Source: an uncultured bacterium (GTDB lineage Bacteria > Patescibacteria > ABY1 > SG8-24 > 2-12-FULL-60-25). Taken from it: 8,541 nucleotides of DNA. The position numbers and the translations under genes are program-made. Positions 5,994 to 8,541 of this stretch are shown here, one piece after another. Below the pieces are notes generated by a model. That model had not been told where the DNA came from, searched no databases, and saw nothing but the letters and a program-made list of their open reading frames with translations. Where the stretch lies: positions 1 to 8,541 of the forward strand of contig CALMET010000075.1 of NCBI GenBank assembly GCA_937863195.1, in the 5' to 3' direction. How positions within the stretch are numbered: the first letter of the stretch is position 1; the number at the start of each line of letters is the position of its first letter.

Positions 5994-7102
5994 AGACGGA
6001 TAATGCTTTTTAGGACGGCGTGCGCCGCATTCGCCATATCATCAAATTGCCAATTTGACGGCTTGCGTTCAATGACGGATTTTTTCGGCATTTTCTTCAT
6101 CGCTGATAACCAAGCGTTGCGATCAAGATACGGTAATACCGTAACAAGCTCACCAAATTGCTCAGTGGTTTCTGGATTACCACCCTTATCGCTTACAAAA
6201 CATGGCACGCCTAATGAAGCCGCTTCAGCAACGACATGCGGATACCCTTCATATCCCGAATCAAGTAAAAAGACATCGCTCTGAGCATATTGCTCAGCCA
6301 TCTCATTGCGCGTTAAAGCACCGCGATAAAAAATACGTGCTTTGGCAGGCGATGTTTCAATCAATGTCTTCCAGAGCTCAGCATCAGGGCCAGAGCCGGC
6401 AATAACGAGTTGATGTGTTTCTGGCATGTCTTGCCACCAGGTGATCAATTCTTTTACGCCTTTCCATGGCACCGCGCGCGCGGCTGTGAAACAGATAACG
6501 CCCTCCGTCTCGCTATGCTCGACACCTCCCTCACGTAACGTGAGGGAGGCCGGGAGGGCGTCCTGTGCATTTAAAATAACTTCGATCTTTTCTGACGCGA
6601 TACCCCAACGTTCAACAACGGTTTTTAGATAACGACTTGGCGTAATAACTCGTTTAGCGCGCCTCGCTGTCCAACGCTCAATAATCTCCATCAAACGAAC
6701 ACTACCCGTATGCGAAGATTGCAAAAAGTCATCAAGCAAGGCTGATTCGCCTTTTTGCTGGGCCTGCTCCCAGGCATAGTCCCCCACAATCTTCATAACC
6801 GTTGGCTTACCAGCAAGTATTGCCGCGATCGTACCAGGGAATCCCTCTGAAACAGGTCCTTGTAGATAGACGATATCTGCTTTTTTTGCCGCTTGATAAA
6901 CGGCTTTGGTATAGCGCCAATATCTGCTCAATACCGAACCTTGGCGCGTGATGCGCACGACATCATCACCCGGCTTATCGCTATAACAAATAACCGTCGT
7001 AACCTCACCACGCTCCTGCAACCACGCTGAAATAGCCTGCGTATAACTCGCAGGACCCCCTGTATCGGGCGGATAAATACCCGTAGCAAGAACAATGCGC
7101 AT
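5990..7102 (-). CDS. GT4 family glycosyltransferase
   Basis: A 370-residue GT-B retaining glycosyltransferase. The N-terminal acceptor domain begins MRIVLATGIYPPDTGGPASY (1-20), with the glycine-rich loop typical of GT4. GPVSEGFPGTIAAILAGKP (82-100) followed by KIVGDYAWEQ (104-113) is a signature I associate with Patescibacteria GT4 proteins. TPSRYLK (154-160) and NAQD (178-181, where NGVD or NAVE is usual) close the first half. The C-terminal domain has ARAVPWKGVKEL (208-219), LVIAGSGPDAELW (232-244) and the EX7E pair E285/E293 in YEGYPHVVAEAASLG, so catalysis looks intact. Residues about 181-202 are encoded by a nested palindromic insert (6498-6561). It starts 2 bases after the upstream stop and ends in an ATGA overlap with the next gene. 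Donor and acceptor sugars are not readable from sequence. Confidence 0.92.
   Translation of the reverse strand: MRIVLATGIYPPDTGGPASYTQAISAWLQERGEVTTVICYSDKPGDDVVRITRQGSVLSRYWRYTKAVYQAAKKADIVYLQGPVSEGFPGTIAAILAGKPTVMKIVGDYAWEQAQQKGESALLDDFLQSSHTGSVRLMEIIERWTARRAKRVITPSRYLKTVVERWGIASEKIEVILNAQDALPASLTLREGGVEHSETEGVICFTAARAVPWKGVKELITWWQDMPETHQLVIAGSGPDAELWKTLIETSPAKARIFYRGALTRNEMAEQYAQSDVFLLDSGYEGYPHVVAEAASLGVPCFVSDKGGNPETTEQFGELVTVLPYLDRNAWLSAMKKMPKKSVIERKPSNWQFDDMANAAHAVLKSIIRL
6498..6561. repeat. Nested palindromic element inside a GT4 gene
   Basis: The core is a 25-bp palindrome: CCTCCCTCACGT (6525-6536), one base, then ACGTGAGGGAGG (6538-6549), with perfect 12-bp arms. Outer arms ACGCCCTCC (6498-6506) and GGAGGGCGT (6553-6561) are also perfect complements. 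On the coding strand it specifies about residues 181-202 (including ALPASLTLREGGVEHSETEG), in frame, in the linker before the C-terminal domain. By chance a 12-bp-arm hairpin is expected about 0.003 times in a window this size. It resembles in-frame palindromic elements such as the RPE of Rickettsia in kind, not in sequence. Confidence 0.7.
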
Positions 7103-7104
7103 GA

Positions 7105-8235
7105 TTAGATCTCTTTAAGCATCTGACCAATCCCCTTTGAGATTGACTCCCAATCATAGCCCTTAAGGGCAAGTTCAGCGCCTTGTTTGATGAGTTTTTC
7201 ACGCAAACCCGGCTCGGTTTGAATTCGGATAGCGGCTTTTGCAATAGACTCAGGATCGCGTGGCTGACAAAAAACTCCGGTCTCGCCGTCGGTTAAGAAG
7301 TCCGGGATACCTCCAACGGGCGTACCAATAATAGGTAAACCAGCAGCCATCGCCTCGAGAAATGAATTGCCCAATCCTTCTGACAACGATGGGCGGCAAA
7401 AAATATCACATGCCTTCAAAACGGCTGGCAGTTGATCGTGCGAGAGACTACCCAAAAAGACAACGCGATCAGTAAGTTGTTTTTGCTCAGTAAGCACCCT
7501 TAACTTATCACGATCATCGCCATCACCAGCGATAATTAGTTTATACTCTTTTGGTAACGAGGTAAGTGAACGAATCAAATCATCGGTGCCATTTTTTAAC
7601 ACAAGACGCGATGCGGTCACGATGAGAATATCCTCTTTTGTCACATGCCAATCTGCACGCAATTGAGACAACGTAGAAGGCTCATACACGGCAGTAAAAC
7701 GGGCAACATCAACACCATTTGGGATCACCTTAGGCGTCCCTTTAAACCCCATTCTGACCGACCATGTTGCTAAAAAATGACTGATGGCCTGGACCGCATT
7801 TGCCCGTTCAAAAATCTGTTTAAAAAAGCGATGAAAAACACCCACGCGTTTAGCAATATAGTCGAGCGGATCCCCTTCTTGAAGGGTTAGTAACATCTTT
7901 GTTTTTGGACGAACCCACGTATAGACCAAGGCCGCAAAGCCGCCATAACTCGCCATCAATGACCAAATAGCCTGCACGTCTTCTTTTTTTGCGATGCGCA
8001 AAGCACGCAAAACACCAAAAAACGGCAAGAGATATTTATCGACAGGATGACCAAAGCCGCAACGATGTACGTGTGTATTACCAAAACGCTCCGTACGCTG
8101 AAGTCCTGGTTGGATTTTGGCGGTAATCACATGAAATTCCCAATCCGAAAGACGATCGGTTACCTCTTTCATCGCCACCTCAGCACCACCAACAAGCGGA
8201 AAGTATGCCGTAGAAAATATCAGGACTTTTTTCAT
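7105..8235 (-). CDS. GT4 family glycosyltransferase
   Basis: A 376-residue GT-B retaining glycosyltransferase of usual length, with no truncation. MKKVLIFSTAYFPLVGGAEV (1-20) is the GT4 N-terminal loop. WSLMASYGGFAAL (91-103) and LLTLQEGDPLDYI (115-127) match a GT4 type common in Patescibacteria. VIPNGVDVARF (170-180) precedes the C-terminal domain, which has SRLVLKNGTDDLIRSL (209-224; R210 and K214 at the nucleotide phosphate-binding positions), LIIAGDGDDRDKL (233-245), a canonical EX7E pair E286/E294 in SEGLGNSFLEAMAAGLP, and GTPVGGIPDFL (304-314). All catalytic features are present. The start lies 2 bases after the upstream SDR gene, with no Shine-Dalgarno visible, so expression is probably coupled. 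A role in adding one sugar to a lipid-linked glycan at the cytoplasmic face is inferred; the sugar is unknown. Confidence 0.93.
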   Translation of the reverse strand: MKKVLIFSTAYFPLVGGAEVAMKEVTDRLSDWEFHVITAKIQPGLQRTERFGNTHVHRCGFGHPVDKYLLPFFGVLRALRIAKKEDVQAIWSLMASYGGFAALVYTWVRPKTKMLLTLQEGDPLDYIAKRVGVFHRFFKQIFERANAVQAISHFLATWSVRMGFKGTPKVIPNGVDVARFTAVYEPSTLSQLRADWHVTKEDILIVTASRLVLKNGTDDLIRSLTSLPKEYKLIIAGDGDDRDKLRVLTEQKQLTDRVVFLGSLSHDQLPAVLKACDIFCRPSLSEGLGNSFLEAMAAGLPIIGTPVGGIPDFLTDGETGVFCQPRDPESIAKAAIRIQTEPGLREKLIKQGAELALKGYDWESISKGIGQMLKEI

Positions 8236-8237
8236 AG

Positions 8238-8541
8238 TTAGACAACGGTTTTAAAGTATTCAATGGTTTTCTTTAATCCATCTTTCAAAACAATGCGTGG
8301 CTCCCAATCAAGTTTTTGTTTTGCTAATGCGATATCTGGTTTGCGTTGCTTAGGATCATTTTGCACCGCAGGATGATACGTAATCGTTGAAGAGGTTTGG
8401 GTCTGTAAAACGACTTCTTCAGCTAGTTCTTTGATCGTGAATTCTCCTGGGTTGCCAATATTCACTGGGCCGGTGAATCCGTCTTGTTGCATCATCTTCA
8501 TCATCCCATTCACAAGATCGTCGACGTATTGAAATGAGCGC
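8238..8541 (-). CDS. SDR-family UDP-glucuronate decarboxylase / UDP-xylose synthase, C-terminal part (5'-truncated by window edge)
   Basis: About 100 C-terminal residues remain, ending in TAA; the frame is open through the window edge, so the start lies outside. A GTG at 8513 is internal, since the codons before it read RSFQYVDDL, the conserved SDR epimerase segment. [20 protein letters not shown], then [20 protein letters not shown] and [12 protein letters not shown], match the C-terminal substrate-binding region of UDP-glucuronate decarboxylase and its close SDR relatives. These enzymes make nucleotide-activated sugars with tightly bound NAD+; this one would convert UDP-glucuronate to UDP-xylose. 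The NAD-binding GxxGxxG and the Tyr-x-x-x-Lys pair are outside the window, so a related epimerase or dehydratase is not excluded. It is the most upstream gene seen of the minus-strand operon. Confidence 0.82.
   Translation of the reverse strand, partial: RSFQYVDDLVNGMMKMMQQDGFTGPVNIGNPGEFTIKELAEEVVLQTQTSSTITYHPAVQNDPKQRKPDIALAKQKLDWEPRIVLKDGLKKTIEYFKTVV

Noticed and set aside
6042..6058. Hairpin TCAAATT-GCC-AATTTGA near the end of a GT4 gene
   Set aside because: Inside coding sequence, no T-run after it, arms of only 7 bp; not a terminator.
5931..6284. A 117-codon open frame on the plus strand
   Set aside because: It is antisense to well-supported genes (GT4 and methyltransferase) and shows no recognisable motif; it reads as a shadow.
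6281..6297. Hairpin CTGAGCA-TAT-TGCTCAG
   Set aside because: Arises from codons for AEQYAQ in a conserved GT4 region; 7-bp arms are within chance expectation.
1..8541. Alternative genetic code (TGA read as glycine, as in Gracilibacteria/Absconditabacteria)
   Set aside because: TGA serves as a stop at 567, 1895, 2647, 3317 and 5990, two of them in ATGA junctions, and the proteins end at expected family lengths.
1..8541. A defence, phage, CRISPR or mobile-element system
   Set aside because: Every gene-sized frame is accounted for by glycan genes; no transposase, integrase, nuclease, spaced direct-repeat array or tRNA is visible.

Overview
The window is a piece of a surface-glycan (polysaccharide or glycoprotein-glycan) biosynthesis locus, cut at both ends. 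It encodes the C-terminal part of a Wzx-type flippase, five SAM-dependent methyltransferases, three glycosyltransferase proteins carrying four GT4 modules, and the C-terminal part of a sugar-nucleotide SDR enzyme, most likely UDP-glucuronate decarboxylase (UDP-xylose synthase). The coding sequence is almost continuous. No gap exceeds about 35 bases, and I see no tRNA, rRNA, CRISPR, IS element or phage gene.

Layout: the flippase tail (1-594, +) converges on a methyltransferase (567-1223, -) with a 28-bp 3' overlap. That methyltransferase is divergent from a second one (1257-1925, +) across only 33 bp, which hold a 15-bp palindrome. The second converges with a 31-bp overlap on the last gene of a long minus-strand operon. 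Read in its own direction (8541 down to 1895), the operon is: SDR/UXS (partial), GT4, GT4, methyltransferase, a GT4-GT4 fusion of 690 residues, methyltransferase, and a TylF/MycF-type O-methyltransferase. Its genes are separated by +2, +2, -4, +1, +1 and -4 bases, so it is very probably one translationally coupled transcript.

Organism: by inference, a Patescibacteria (CPR) bacterium of moderate GC. The GT4 proteins carry sequence signatures I associate with that group (GPVSEG...KIVGDYAWEQ; LLTLQEGDPLDYI; the VVMQAVDLDDRLVGYF start of the second fusion module). Spacing is extremely tight and Shine-Dalgarno sequences are nearly absent. TGA is used as a stop, as the ATGA junctions show, so the Gracilibacteria/Absconditabacteria code is unlikely. 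The phylum cannot be proved without searches.

How the genes work together: the SDR enzyme would supply an activated sugar, the GT4 modules would add several sugars to a lipid-linked glycan, the methyltransferases would O-methylate or cap it, and the flippase would move it across the membrane. The high ratio of methyltransferases to glycosyltransferases is the main metabolic theme.

The most unusual sequence-level signal is a pair of long, near-perfect palindromes lying in frame inside two different glycosyltransferase genes. Both fall in the linker just before the C-terminal GT-B nucleotide-binding domain. They look like palindromic repeat elements tolerated at a structurally permissive point.
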